The position numbers and the translations under genes are program-made. A DNA stretch of 64,000 nucleotides, from NCBI RefSeq assembly GCF_023115465.1, contig NZ_CP096034.1, positions 124,001-188,000 on the forward strand. Direction: 5' to 3'. Below, piece by piece: positions 55,946 through 64,000 of the stretch. Numbering within the stretch: position 1 is the stretch's first letter; each line of letters starts with the position of its first letter. The notes under the pieces are model-generated. The model was not told the origin of the DNA. It saw only the letters and a program-made list of their open reading frames with translations, and ran no database searches. Source of the stretch: Gottfriedia acidiceleris (GTDB lineage: Bacteria; Bacillota; Bacilli; Bacillales; Bacillaceae_G).

Positions 55946-57406
55946 ATGATCTCAAATCAAGAATCTTTTACTCTCAGTCCTTTCATGGCTTTATACGATT
56001 TAATTGTTCCGAAAGATAATATACTTCGTCAAATAAATGAATTAGTAGATTTTACGTTTGTTTTAGAAGAATTAAAAAATAAATATTGCCTTGATAACGG
56101 CCGGAATGCAGTGCCGCCTATTCGTATGTTCAAATATTTGTTACTAAAATCGATCTTTGATTTATCAGATGTTGATGTTGTTGAACGATCAAAGTATGAT
56201 ATGTCTTTTAAATATTTTCTTGATATGGCTCCGGAAGAATCAGTGATCAATTCAAGTTCTTTAACGAAATTTCGTAAGCTTCGTTTAAAAGATGTTGAAT
56301 TATTAGACATGTTGATCAATAAAACAGTCGAAATCGCACTTGAAAAAGAACTAATTAAAAGTACTTCCATTATAGTTGATGCAACTCATACAAGATCGCG
56401 ATATAATCAAAAATCACCAAAAGAATTTTTAATGGAAAAGTCAAAGCTTCTTCGAAAAGCTGTTTATCAAATCAATGAGGGAATGAGAGGAAAATTCCCA
56501 CAAAAGCCAACAACGAATGATTTAATCGATGAAATTAAATATAGTCAAAAAGTCATCCAATCTGTGGAAAAAGAAGAATCAATCCGTGAATATCCAAAAG
56601 TCAAAGAAAAACTAAACTATCTAAAAGAAATTGTAGAAGATTACGAGGGCAACCTAGAATTTTCACATGATCCTGACGCAAAAACTGGTCACAAATCAGC
56701 TGATACCTCATTCTTTGGTTATAAAACACATATTGCGATGAACGAAGAGCGTCTTATTACAGCTGCATTGGTTACTACTGGTGAAAAAAATGATGGAAAG
56801 TACCTACAAACATTGATTGAAAAAAGTTGTGAAACAGGAATGGAAATTGATACAGTCATTGGTGATACAGCTTATTCAGAGATTGATAATCTTCAATACG
56901 TAAATGAAAATGAATTAAAATTAGTTTCGAAATTAAACCCAACGATTACACATGGAACACGTAAAAAAGAAGATGAATTTCAATATAATAAGGATGCGGG
57001 TATGTACGTTTGCAAGGCAGGTCATATGGCAATCCGAAAAAGAAGACAAGAAAGAAAAAATCAGAAAAAAAATCCGCGAGATATGTATTACTTTGATATT
57101 GAAAAATGTAAAAAATGTCCCTTTAAAGATGGATGTTACAAAGAAGGTGCCAAAAGTAAATCATATAGTGTAACAATTAAATCAACTGAACACAAAGAGC
57201 ATGCACAATTTCAAGAAAGCGAATATTTCAAAGAGAAATCAAAAGAACGCTATAAAATTGAAGCAAAAAATAGTGAATTAAAACACAGACACGGGTACAA
57301 TGTAGCAAATTCCACGGGTCTATTAGGCATGGAAATGCAAGGGGCAATGGCCATATTCGCAGTTAATTTAAAACGAATACTGACCTTAATGAAGGAAGAA
57401 AAATAA
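55946..57406 (+). CDS. IS1182-family transposase
   Basis: A 486-aa DDE transposase, apparently intact. The N-terminal domain (about 1-110, DUF772-like: PPIRMFKYLLLKSIFDLSDV) is followed by the catalytic core with candidate DDE residues in SIIVDATHTRSR, VIGDTAYSE and KIEAKNSELKHRHG. A zinc-like Cys cluster (CKAGH ... CKKCPFKDGCY, about 355-400) is typical of the family. ATG 55946 follows GGTGGTG; an upstream TTG at 55916 is less likely. Confidence 0.9.
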   Translation: MISNQESFTLSPFMALYDLIVPKDNILRQINELVDFTFVLEELKNKYCLDNGRNAVPPIRMFKYLLLKSIFDLSDVDVVERSKYDMSFKYFLDMAPEESVINSSSLTKFRKLRLKDVELLDMLINKTVEIALEKELIKSTSIIVDATHTRSRYNQKSPKEFLMEKSKLLRKAVYQINEGMRGKFPQKPTTNDLIDEIKYSQKVIQSVEKEESIREYPKVKEKLNYLKEIVEDYEGNLEFSHDPDAKTGHKSADTSFFGYKTHIAMNEERLITAALVTTGEKNDGKYLQTLIEKSCETGMEIDTVIGDTAYSEIDNLQYVNENELKLVSKLNPTITHGTRKKEDEFQYNKDAGMYVCKAGHMAIRKRRQERKNQKKNPRDMYYFDIEKCKKCPFKDGCYKEGAKSKSYSVTIKSTEHKEHAQFQESEYFKEKSKERYKIEAKNSELKHRHGYNVANSTGLLGMEMQGAMAIFAVNLKRILTLMKEEK

Positions 57407-57420
57407 AAATGTATAAAGGA

Positions 57421-57457
57421 AAAGGCGATTTTCCGTTCAATTCTGAACGAAAAATCG
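57421..57457 (+). terminator. Terminator after the transposase
   Basis: AAGGCGATTTTCCGTTCA / TGAACGAAAAATCGCCTT followed by TTTT. Confidence 0.88.
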
Positions 57458-57516
57458 CCTTTTTTAGATCATATATAGATTACAGTAAATAAAATTGACT
57501 GTTTTTCAGTGGCCTC

Positions 57517-57586
57517 GGCAAGCCTGCGGGGTCTCAGCCTTCCCGCTTATCCCATAGGAGTCGAGCATCCCTCCATTCCAATCAAC
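57517..57586 (+). repeat. Right half of the interrupted palindromic repeat
   Basis: Begins GGCAAGCCTGCGGGGTCTCA and ends CCATTCCAATCAAC. It pairs with the left half at 55767-55829, so the IS sits at the apex of the palindrome. Confidence 0.75.
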
Positions 57587-57913
57587 TTATTCATCTAAAA
57601 ATGTCTGCGATAAACCCTAATCAAAAAGCCTTTACTTAGAGTAAACTAAGTTTAATCAGATTGTAGATCAATTAATATTGAACATTTATTAAACTAAAAA
57701 ATCTAATTTGTTTTCTAAAAAAAGCTCATAATATTTTTTTAACTTTTAAAAAAATCATTTCTAGTGTTATTGAAATAATGAAATTGCTCAGACATATTAA
57801 CATTTATAACCATTAAAAGATCATTCAAAAAATGCTAATTTTATAATTATGAAATGTTCACTTAAAGTCCGTTTTCTCTATTGACGTTTTTATATTTCAA
57901 CACTCTGTAAAGT
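57587..57913. other. AT-rich non-coding stretch
   Basis: No credible reading frame, RNA gene or strong hairpin other than a weak TTTACTTAGAGTAAACTAAG inverted repeat near 57630. I see nothing else in it. Confidence 0.6.
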
Positions 57914-57942
57914 AAAAAAGCTAGCATTCGCTAGCTTTTTTG
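57914..57942 (+). terminator. Second copy of the 29-bp arginase terminator
   Basis: Identical in all 29 bases to 55676-55704, though no gene ends immediately upstream of it. Confidence 0.85.
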
Positions 57943-58133
57943 TTTTTATCAAAAAATTCTTGAGAACTATCCTTCAAAAAATTCAAAATTAAATATGAAT
58001 TGATGGTCATTCTCCTATTAATACAGAGAGCCAACATATATATATCTGTAATTTTGTTTAATATAATTAAAATAGTCGTTAAAGTATTGTTAATATAATT
58101 AATAACTCACAAATTTTGTGTATTGCAAAAATA

Positions 58134-58142
58134 TGGTATAAT
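58134..58142 (+). promoter_or_regulatory. Extended -10 promoter candidate of cdaA
   Basis: TGGTATAAT 44 nt upstream of the cdaA ATG fits an extended -10 element; the -35 (TTTTGT at 58114) is weak. The rest of 57943-58185 is AT-rich without a gene. Confidence 0.55.
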
Positions 58143-58185
58143 ACTCAAGATACAGTTTTATTCTATAGAATTTGGAGGGTAAAAG

Positions 58186-59004
58186 ATGCCTTCTTTACAT
58201 ATAAATTTTTTACAGTATTTACAGAATGGATTAGATATCCTAATAGTTTGGTTTGTTATTTATAGATTAATTATCATTATTCAAGGGACGAAGGCTGTCC
58301 AACTCTTAAAGGGTGTTACAATCATTATTGTTGTAAAAGTATTAAGCAGCCTATTTGGACTGCATACCTTACAATTTTTAATGGATCAAGCATTAACATG
58401 GGGATTCTTGGCGGTTATTATTATCTTTCAACCTGAATTAAGGAGAGCACTAGAACAGCTTGGACGTGGCCGTTTCTTCTCTAGAACGACAGGTAGTGGG
58501 ATTAATGACCGAAATGATATTGTTGAAAACATTGCAAAGGCCACTGAATACATGGCTAAACGAAGAATAGGTGCACTTATTTCATTTGAGAGACAAACAG
58601 GTATGGGTGACTACATAGAGTCCGGTATTCGTATGAATGCTAATTTATCATCAGAATTATTGATTAATATCTTTATACCAAATACACCACTACATGACGG
58701 AGCGGTAATTATACAAGGTGAAAAGATTACAGCAGCAGCCTGTTATTTACCTTTGTCTGAGAGTGCATTTATTTCAAAGGAATTAGGAACGAGACATCGA
58801 GCGGCAGTTGGTATCAGTGAAGTTACTGACAGTATTACGATTGTGGTTTCCGAGGAAACAGGTGCAGTTTCAGTAGCAAGGAATGGAAATCTATACAGAG
58901 AATTATCAAAAGACGAGCTTATAAATTTATTAAATACTGAACTAAAATCACCAGAAGAGTCCACTACATCTAAATGGAATTGGAAGGTGAAACGTAATGG
59001 ATAA
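58186..59004 (+). CDS. cdaA: Diadenylate cyclase CdaA
   Basis: Makes c-di-AMP from two ATP at the membrane; the messenger controls potassium and osmolyte uptake. 272 aa: three N-terminal membrane spans (about 13-85), then a DisA_N (DAC) domain with DGA (LHDGAVIIQ, about 170-173) and RHR (GTRHRAAVGISE, about 202-204) active-site motifs. GGAGGGT upstream of the ATG. It overlaps cdaR by 8 nt, consistent with a complex of the two proteins. Confidence 0.96.
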   Translation: MPSLHINFLQYLQNGLDILIVWFVIYRLIIIIQGTKAVQLLKGVTIIIVVKVLSSLFGLHTLQFLMDQALTWGFLAVIIIFQPELRRALEQLGRGRFFSRTTGSGINDRNDIVENIAKATEYMAKRRIGALISFERQTGMGDYIESGIRMNANLSSELLINIFIPNTPLHDGAVIIQGEKITAAACYLPLSESAFISKELGTRHRAAVGISEVTDSITIVVSEETGAVSVARNGNLYRELSKDELINLLNTELKSPEESTTSKWNWKVKRNG

Positions 59005-60286
59005 TTTTATGGATAATCGATGGATATTAAGAGGAATCGCTTTATTAGTAACATTATTACTTTTCATGTCTGTCAATCTAGTTCCACAATCTAGTACATC
59101 GGGATTAGGAGACATACCGTTTGTTAATAATAAAGAATTAGTACGAGATGTACCAGTAACTCCTATTTACGATCAGCGCAATCTAATTGTAACTGGAATT
59201 CCAAAGAATGTTTCAGTGCAATTAGATGGACCTAATAGCATTGTAAAAACGGCTGAAATGAAGAAGGATTTTGAAGTATATTTGGACCTAACTTCTTATG
59301 CTTTAGGTACATATGAAGTTCCTTTAAAAATTAGAAATATTTCAGATAAAATAAAAGCGACTATTAAACCAAGAACTGTTAGAGTAACAATTAATGAAAA
59401 AATTGAAAAAGCAGTTTCAGTTAAAGTTGTTTATTTAAATGAAAAAAAGATTAAACATGGCTATAAGGCAGAAAATGCGATTGTTAAACCAGGTTTAGTT
59501 TCAATTGTAGGATCAAGAGATGAAGTATCACAAGTGGCATATGCAAGTGTTGGTGTGGATGTTACTGATGCGAATCAAACATTTAGTCAGGTGTTACCTG
59601 TTAGATTATACAATAAAAAAGGTATTCAACTTCCGTTCACTACAAGTCCAAGAAAAGTTGAAGTAACTGTTCCTATTGTTTCTGAAAGTGCTAGCTTCCC
59701 GATTAAGTTAGTGCAAACAGGAACACTTAAAGAAGGTTTAAAACTAAGTAGTCTTGCTAGTAAAGTTGATGCAGTAAGAATTTATGCGTCTAAAGATTGG
59801 TTGGACAAGTTTAACGGACCTATAGAAGTGCCAGTTGACATCTCTTCATTTGATCAAAGTGGTACATATGAAGTTAATGTACCTACTCCAAATGGAGCAT
59901 TTAGAGTTGACTCAAGTACGATTAATGTAGACGTTAATTTTGATCAAGAAACGGAAAAGAAATTTAGTAATATCCCTATTAATTTAGTGGGTGAAAATAA
60001 TCAATTTGAATATAAGTTTACTAAGCCTCCATTAGGAAAAGTAGTAGTTACTGCCAAGGGATTTAAGGAAGACTTGGATGCGATTAATCCAAGCGATTTA
60101 AATATTACAGCAAAAGTTAATGGGTTAGATCCAGGAACTAGAGATGTAGCGCTTACTATTACCGGCCCAAAAGGAGTTATATATAGTTTAGAGTTTGATA
60201 AAATAACGATTGAAATTACTGATAAAAAATCTGCTCAAACTGATGAAAATGAGAATTCAGGCGATGTAGGACAGTCATCGAATTAG
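58997..60286 (+). CDS. cdaR: CdaA regulatory protein CdaR (YbbR)
   Basis: A 429-aa membrane-anchored regulator of CdaA. One N-terminal span (about residues 8-27) is followed by four extracytoplasmic YbbR repeats (roughly 45-125, 135-215, 220-300, 310-400), seen from recurring beta-rich segments with VxVTIN, VEVTVP and INVDVN endings. The C-terminal tail is acidic. The start overlaps cdaA; glmM begins 13 nt after the stop. Confidence 0.93.
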   Translation: MDNFMDNRWILRGIALLVTLLLFMSVNLVPQSSTSGLGDIPFVNNKELVRDVPVTPIYDQRNLIVTGIPKNVSVQLDGPNSIVKTAEMKKDFEVYLDLTSYALGTYEVPLKIRNISDKIKATIKPRTVRVTINEKIEKAVSVKVVYLNEKKIKHGYKAENAIVKPGLVSIVGSRDEVSQVAYASVGVDVTDANQTFSQVLPVRLYNKKGIQLPFTTSPRKVEVTVPIVSESASFPIKLVQTGTLKEGLKLSSLASKVDAVRIYASKDWLDKFNGPIEVPVDISSFDQSGTYEVNVPTPNGAFRVDSSTINVDVNFDQETEKKFSNIPINLVGENNQFEYKFTKPPLGKVVVTAKGFKEDLDAINPSDLNITAKVNGLDPGTRDVALTITGPKGVIYSLEFDKITIEITDKKSAQTDENENSGDVGQSSN

Positions 60287-60299
60287 AAGGAGAGTTAAA

Positions 60300-61643
60300 A
60301 TGGGTAAATATTTTGGTACTGATGGTGTACGAGGAGTTGCAAATAAAGAGTTAACTCCTGAATTAGCATATAAAATTGGACGATGTGGCGGTTATGTATT
60401 AACTAAAAACAATGTCAAACCTAAAATTATTGTTGGGCGTGATACACGTGTATCAGGACATATGCTTGAAGGAGCACTAGTTGCAGGTTTATTATCAATT
60501 GGTGCTGAAGTTATGAGATTAGGTGTTATTTCTACTCCAGGTGTTGCCTATTTAACAAAAGCTCTTGGCGCACAAGCGGGTGTTATGATTTCAGCTTCGC
60601 ATAATCCTGTTGCAGATAATGGAATTAAGTTTTTTGGTCCAGACGGTTTTAAATTGTTGGATGAGCAAGAAGATGAAATTGAAGAACTAATGGATGCTGA
60701 AGTTGATCGTCTACCAAGACCAACTGGAAATGATTTGTGTCAAGTTAGTGATTATTTTGAAGGTGGTCAAAAATACCTACAATTCCTTAAAAACACAATT
60801 GATGAAGATTTCTCAGGCCTATTAGTTGCTCTAGATTGTGCACACGGTGCTACTTCTTCATTAGCGCCGTATTTATTCGCAGATTTAGAAGCAGATATTG
60901 TTACAATGGGAACGAATCCTAATGGATTTAATATAAACGATGGTGTAGGTTCTACACATCCTGAAGCTTTAGCAGCTCTTGTAAAGGAAAAAGGTGCTGA
61001 CATCGGTTTATCATTCGATGGAGATGGAGATCGTCTAATTGCAATCGACGAAAATGGTGAAATCGTTGATGGTGACCAAATAATGTATATTTGTGCAAAA
61101 TATTTAAATGAAAAAGGTCGTCTAAAACAAAACACAATCGTATCAACAGTTATGAGTAACTTAGGATTCTACAAAGCAGTAGAAACGAATGGGATGAAAA
61201 GTGCAGTAACAGGTGTTGGAGACCGTTATGTAATGGAAGAGATGAGAAAGAATGGTTTCAATCTTGGCGGTGAGCAATCTGGTCACATCATCTTTTTAGA
61301 TCATATTACGACTGGTGATGGTATGTTAAGTGCAATTCAGCTCGTAAGTATTGTTAAGGAAACAGGTAAAACTTTATCACAATTAGCTGGAGAAATGAAA
61401 AAGTATCCGCAATTATTAATTAATGTACGTGTTACAGATAAAAATGAAGCACTTAATAACGAACGGATTAAAGCAATCATTTCAGAGGTAGAAGAAGAAA
61501 TGAACGGCAATGGTCGTATTTTAGTTCGTCCTTCTGGTACTGAGCCACTTATTCGTGTAATGGCTGAGGCTCCTTCTGAAGCAGAATGTAAAGAATATGT
61601 AGAACGTATTGTTGCTGTTGTAAAAGAAGAAGTTGGAGAATAA
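60300..61643 (+). CDS. glmM: Phosphoglucosamine mutase GlmM
   Basis: Converts glucosamine-6-phosphate to glucosamine-1-phosphate for UDP-GlcNAc and peptidoglycan. 447 aa. Catalytic Ser100 in SASHNP, Mg-binding DGDGDR (about 240-245), GEQSGH sugar loop near 325 and phosphate-binding [11 protein letters not shown] near the end are intact. GGAGAG SD. Forms one transcript with cdaA and cdaR, linking c-di-AMP to aminosugar synthesis. Confidence 0.97.
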   Translation: MGKYFGTDGVRGVANKELTPELAYKIGRCGGYVLTKNNVKPKIIVGRDTRVSGHMLEGALVAGLLSIGAEVMRLGVISTPGVAYLTKALGAQAGVMISASHNPVADNGIKFFGPDGFKLLDEQEDEIEELMDAEVDRLPRPTGNDLCQVSDYFEGGQKYLQFLKNTIDEDFSGLLVALDCAHGATSSLAPYLFADLEADIVTMGTNPNGFNINDGVGSTHPEALAALVKEKGADIGLSFDGDGDRLIAIDENGEIVDGDQIMYICAKYLNEKGRLKQNTIVSTVMSNLGFYKAVETNGMKSAVTGVGDRYVMEEMRKNGFNLGGEQSGHIIFLDHITTGDGMLSAIQLVSIVKETGKTLSQLAGEMKKYPQLLINVRVTDKNEALNNERIKAIISEVEEEMNGNGRILVRPSGTEPLIRVMAEAPSEAECKEYVERIVAVVKEEVGE

Positions 61644-61652
61644 TTTAAATTA

Positions 61653-61702
61653 AAAAAATATGCATTGATGAGCACTTTTGTGTAAGTCTATGCATATTTT
61701 TG
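61653..61702 (+). terminator. Terminator after glmM
   Basis: AAATATGCAT / ATGCATATTT arms followed by TTG and further T residues, with a 25-nt loop. Confidence 0.7.
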
Positions 61703-61743
61703 TTATATACAGCTATTCTATAACTTTTTTTCAACATTTTTTG

Positions 61744-61773
61744 TTGACCAGTTTAAATACAGTATAGTATAGT
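61744..61773 (+). promoter_or_regulatory. glmS promoter
   Basis: TTGACC (61744-61749), 18 nt, TATAGT (61768-61773), about 55 nt before the ribozyme cleavage site. Confidence 0.75.
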
Positions 61774-61828
61774 TGTTTTATTGTTTTCCTAACAAGGAAG
61801 GAGTATAGAAATAATAAAATATTACAAA

Positions 61829-61985
61829 AGCGCCAGAACTACACTAGACGTGAATGTGTAGTTGACGAGGTGGAGTTTTATCGAAGTTTCGGCGGATGAC
61901 TCCCGGTTGCTGTATCACAACCGAAATTATTTATGAAAAACACATGGGTGACTGTGTGCACAAACGTAAATAATCTGATACACCG
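61829..61985 (+). ncRNA. glmS ribozyme/riboswitch
   Basis: The self-cleaving RNA is activated by glucosamine-6-phosphate and lowers glmS expression. Expected cleavage is between A61829 and G61830 in AAAGCGCCAGAACT. The core motifs GTTGACGAGG, TATCGAAGTTTCGGCGG and GGGTGACTGTGTG are present, with paired arms ACTACAC / GTGTAGT, CGGTTG / CAACCG and ATTATTT / AAATAAT. The match to the family is strong by eye. Confidence 0.95.
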
Positions 61986-62024
61986 TTTAAAACAAAAAAT
62001 GAACTCGCTAATGAGCGGAATATG

Positions 62025-62175
62025 AAAGGTAGGTGGATATTGCTTGTAAGTCCTCTACCATTATTAAACATGACGAGGGAATAGAAAAATAAATAGTTAA
62101 ACGGTTAGGAAAACAGCATTCCATTCCTATACATTTTGTATGTCTTGTTTTTGGACTTACTAAGCAATAGTAATT
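62025..62175 (+). promoter_or_regulatory. Long-range hairpin between a distant Shine-Dalgarno and the glmS start
   Basis: AAAGGTAGGTGG (62025-62036) is the only good SD-like sequence after the ribozyme, 140 nt from the ATG. ATTGCTTGTAAGTCC (62039-62053) and GGACTTACTAAGCAAT (62153-62168) are complementary over 15 bp with one bulged base. Folding would leave two bases plus seven bases, nine in all, between the SD and ATG 62176. The sequence next to the ATG (CAATAGTAATT) is not SD-like. The function is inferred. The TTG at 62040 opens a 14-codon frame ending 62084, an alternative explanation for the SD. Confidence 0.55.
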
Positions 62176-63978
62176 ATGTGTGGAATCGTTGGATATATTG
62201 GAAATGATAATGCGAAAGAAATTTTATTAAAAGGTTTAGAGAAATTAGAGTATCGTGGTTACGATTCTGCTGGGATTTCTCTTTTAACTGACAAAGGTGT
62301 AGAAGTTTACAAAGAAAAAGGTAGAATTGCAGTATTACGTAAATCAATCCCTACAAAAGCGGACGGACACGTTGGAATTGGTCATACAAGATGGGCAACA
62401 CATGGTGCTCCAAGTAAACGTAATGCGCATCCTCACCAAAGCTCTACTGAACGTTTTACACTTGTTCATAATGGCGTTATCGAGAACGATGTACAATTAA
62501 AAAACGATTATTTAAATGATATTGAATTTACAAGTGATACAGATACTGAAGTAATTGTTCAGTTAGTTGAATTGCATATTAAAAAAGGTTTATCTGTGCT
62601 AGATGCTTTTAGAGAAACACTTAAGCTTCTTAAAGGATCATATGCAATTGCATTATTAGATAAACAAAACGATGATGTAATTTATGTAGCAAAAAACAAA
62701 AGTCCATTACTAGTTGGTGTTGGTGAAGAGTTTAATGTTATTGCATCTGATGCGATGGCAATGTTACAAATTACTGATCAATTTATTGAATTAATGGATA
62801 AAGAGGTTATTTTAGTTACTAAAGATCGAGTTCAATTAATGGACCTTAACGGAAATATAAAAGAACGTTCTCCATATACAGCAGAAATTGATGCTAGCGA
62901 TATCGAAAAAGGAACTTATCCTCATTTCATGTTAAAAGAAACAGATGAGCAACCTCTAGTAATCCGTAATATTATCCAAAAGTACCAAGATGAAAATGGC
63001 GAGCTTGTAATCGATTCAAAAATTAAAGCGGCTTTAGCAGAAGCTGACAGATTATATATTGTTGCTTGTGGAACTAGTTATCATGCTGGTCTTGTTGGTA
63101 AACAGTTTATTGAAAAAATGGCGGGATTACCTGTAGAAGTACATGTTGCAAGTGAATTTTCTTACAATATGCCACTGCTTTCAGAAAAACCATTATTCAT
63201 TTATATTTCACAAAGCGGTGAAACTGCTGATAGTAGAGCATGTTTAGTACAAACAAATAAATTAGGTCATAAAGCAATTACACTGACAAACGTTCCAGGA
63301 TCAACATTATCACGTGAGGCTGATTTCACTCTTCCTTTACATGCAGGTCCTGAAATCGCTGTTGCATCAACGAAAGCATACACTGCACAATTAGCAGTAC
63401 TTGCAATTGTTGCAAATGCTCTTGCAAAAGAAAAAGGAAAAACAGTTAACTTTAACCTAGTTAAAGAACTTGGAATTGTAGCAAATGCAATGGAATCAAT
63501 TACAAACCAAAAAGAAGAGTTTGAAAAAATTGCTACAGAATATTTAGCTACAACTCGTAATGCTTTCTTCATCGGTCGTAACGTAGATTACTTCGTTTGC
63601 CTAGAAGGCGCATTAAAACTAAAAGAAATTTCTTACATCCAAGCAGAAGGATTTGCTGGTGGAGAGTTAAAACACGGTACAATTGCTCTAATCGAAGAAG
63701 GGACTCCAATCTTCGCATTAGCAACACAAGAATCAGTAAACTTAAACATTCGTGGAAATGTAAAAGAGGTTGTTGCACGTGGTGCTAATCCTTGTATCAT
63801 TTCTATGGAAGGATTAAATATGGAAGGCGATCGCTTCATTTTACCAAGAGTACAAGAAGAATTATCTCCAATCCTTTCAGTCGTACCATTACAATTAATT
63901 TCTTACTATGCTGCTTTACATCGTGGTTGTGATGTTGATAAACCACGTAATCTTGCAAAATCAGTTACTGTTGAATAA
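62176..63978 (+). CDS. glmS: Glutamine--fructose-6-phosphate aminotransferase (isomerizing) GlmS
   Basis: Makes glucosamine-6-phosphate from fructose-6-phosphate and glutamine, the entry step of UDP-GlcNAc synthesis. 600 aa. MCGIVGYIG gives the N-terminal nucleophile Cys after Met removal; the class II glutaminase domain (about 1-220) has GHTRWATHG and NGVIEN; two SIS domains follow (about 285-425 with SQSGETADS, and 455-595), ending in the invariant KSVTVE. No canonical SD is adjacent to the ATG. Product feedback operates through the ribozyme upstream. Confidence 0.97.
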   Translation: MCGIVGYIGNDNAKEILLKGLEKLEYRGYDSAGISLLTDKGVEVYKEKGRIAVLRKSIPTKADGHVGIGHTRWATHGAPSKRNAHPHQSSTERFTLVHNGVIENDVQLKNDYLNDIEFTSDTDTEVIVQLVELHIKKGLSVLDAFRETLKLLKGSYAIALLDKQNDDVIYVAKNKSPLLVGVGEEFNVIASDAMAMLQITDQFIELMDKEVILVTKDRVQLMDLNGNIKERSPYTAEIDASDIEKGTYPHFMLKETDEQPLVIRNIIQKYQDENGELVIDSKIKAALAEADRLYIVACGTSYHAGLVGKQFIEKMAGLPVEVHVASEFSYNMPLLSEKPLFIYISQSGETADSRACLVQTNKLGHKAITLTNVPGSTLSREADFTLPLHAGPEIAVASTKAYTAQLAVLAIVANALAKEKGKTVNFNLVKELGIVANAMESITNQKEEFEKIATEYLATTRNAFFIGRNVDYFVCLEGALKLKEISYIQAEGFAGGELKHGTIALIEEGTPIFALATQESVNLNIRGNVKEVVARGANPCIISMEGLNMEGDRFILPRVQEELSPILSVVPLQLISYYAALHRGCDVDKPRNLAKSVTVE

Positions 63979-64000
63979 TCAAATTTGAAAATAAAAACTG

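Larger units (their letters stand above)
55830..57516 (+). mobile_element. IS1182-type insertion sequence
   Basis: The 1687-bp element is bounded by perfect 15-bp inverted repeats GAGGCCACTGAAAAA (55830-55844) and TTTTTCAGTGGCCTC (57502-57516), flanked by the 8-bp direct repeat GGCAAGCC on both sides. It contains one full-length transposase gene, with a hairpin before (55858-55906) and a terminator after (57421-57457) that insulate it. Family assignment is from the transposase. Confidence 0.85.

Noticed and set aside
54663-58105. Shared TTAATATAATTAATAAC upstream of arginase and of cdaA as a common operator
   Set aside because: The match is 17 bp of pure low-complexity AT-rich sequence with different spacing to each gene; chance or weak drift cannot be excluded.

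Overview
The window is a low-GC Gram-positive chromosome segment from a spore-forming member of the Bacillaceae. The evidence is the rpoB to rpsI ribosomal super-operon in Bacillus order, strong AGGAGG-type ribosome binding sites, L10 and L13 RNA leaders, a glmS ribozyme, sporulation genes (cwlD, kbaA, pdaB) and the arginase-cdaA-cdaR-glmM-glmS block. Gene order around arginase resembles the B. cereus lineage more than B. subtilis. The exact genus cannot be fixed from reading alone.

Layout. 1-9701: rplA (cut by the window edge), rplJ-rplL behind an L10 leader, a SAM methyltransferase, rpoB and rpoC. 9702-14538: rpsL, rpsG, fusA, tuf. 14539-29055: S10-spc-alpha clusters from rpsJ through secY, adk, infA, rpoA to rplQ. 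29113-32344: energizing module of an ECF vitamin transporter (ecfA1-ecfA2-ecfT) and truA. 32345-33406: rplM-rpsI behind an L13 leader.

33407-43710 is accessory: B. subtilis goes almost directly from rpsI to ybaK/cwlD, but here about 10 kb intervenes. It holds a dicarboxylate/amino-acid symporter, aspartase, malic enzyme and a GlnK/GlnL-type two-component pair. Together these look like an aspartate/C4-dicarboxylate catabolic unit: uptake, deamination to fumarate, malate to pyruvate, and a sensor. An orphan phage portal gene and a homospermidine-synthase-like gene follow. A direct-repeat array of the GlnL type and a consensus CcpA (cre) site sit directly upstream of the symporter.

43875-48471: ybaK, cwlD, salA, kbaA, pdaB (reverse strand) and a 58-codon gene, with a 154-bp tandem repeat between cwlD and salA. 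48592-54564: one rrn operon (16S-23S-5S) and nine tRNAs. 54763-63978: arginase, an IS1182-type element lodged in the centre of a palindromic repeat, then cdaA-cdaR-glmM (c-di-AMP synthesis and aminosugar metabolism), the glmS ribozyme and glmS.

The most unusual observations: (1) the glmS start codon has no adjacent Shine-Dalgarno, but a 15-bp long-range helix would place a distant one at normal spacing; (2) the GlnL-type array with cre before the symporter; (3) the nested IS insertion and duplicated terminators; (4) the orphan portal gene; (5) three genes (a ybxF/L7Ae-like gene, map and gerD) missing from their usual positions.
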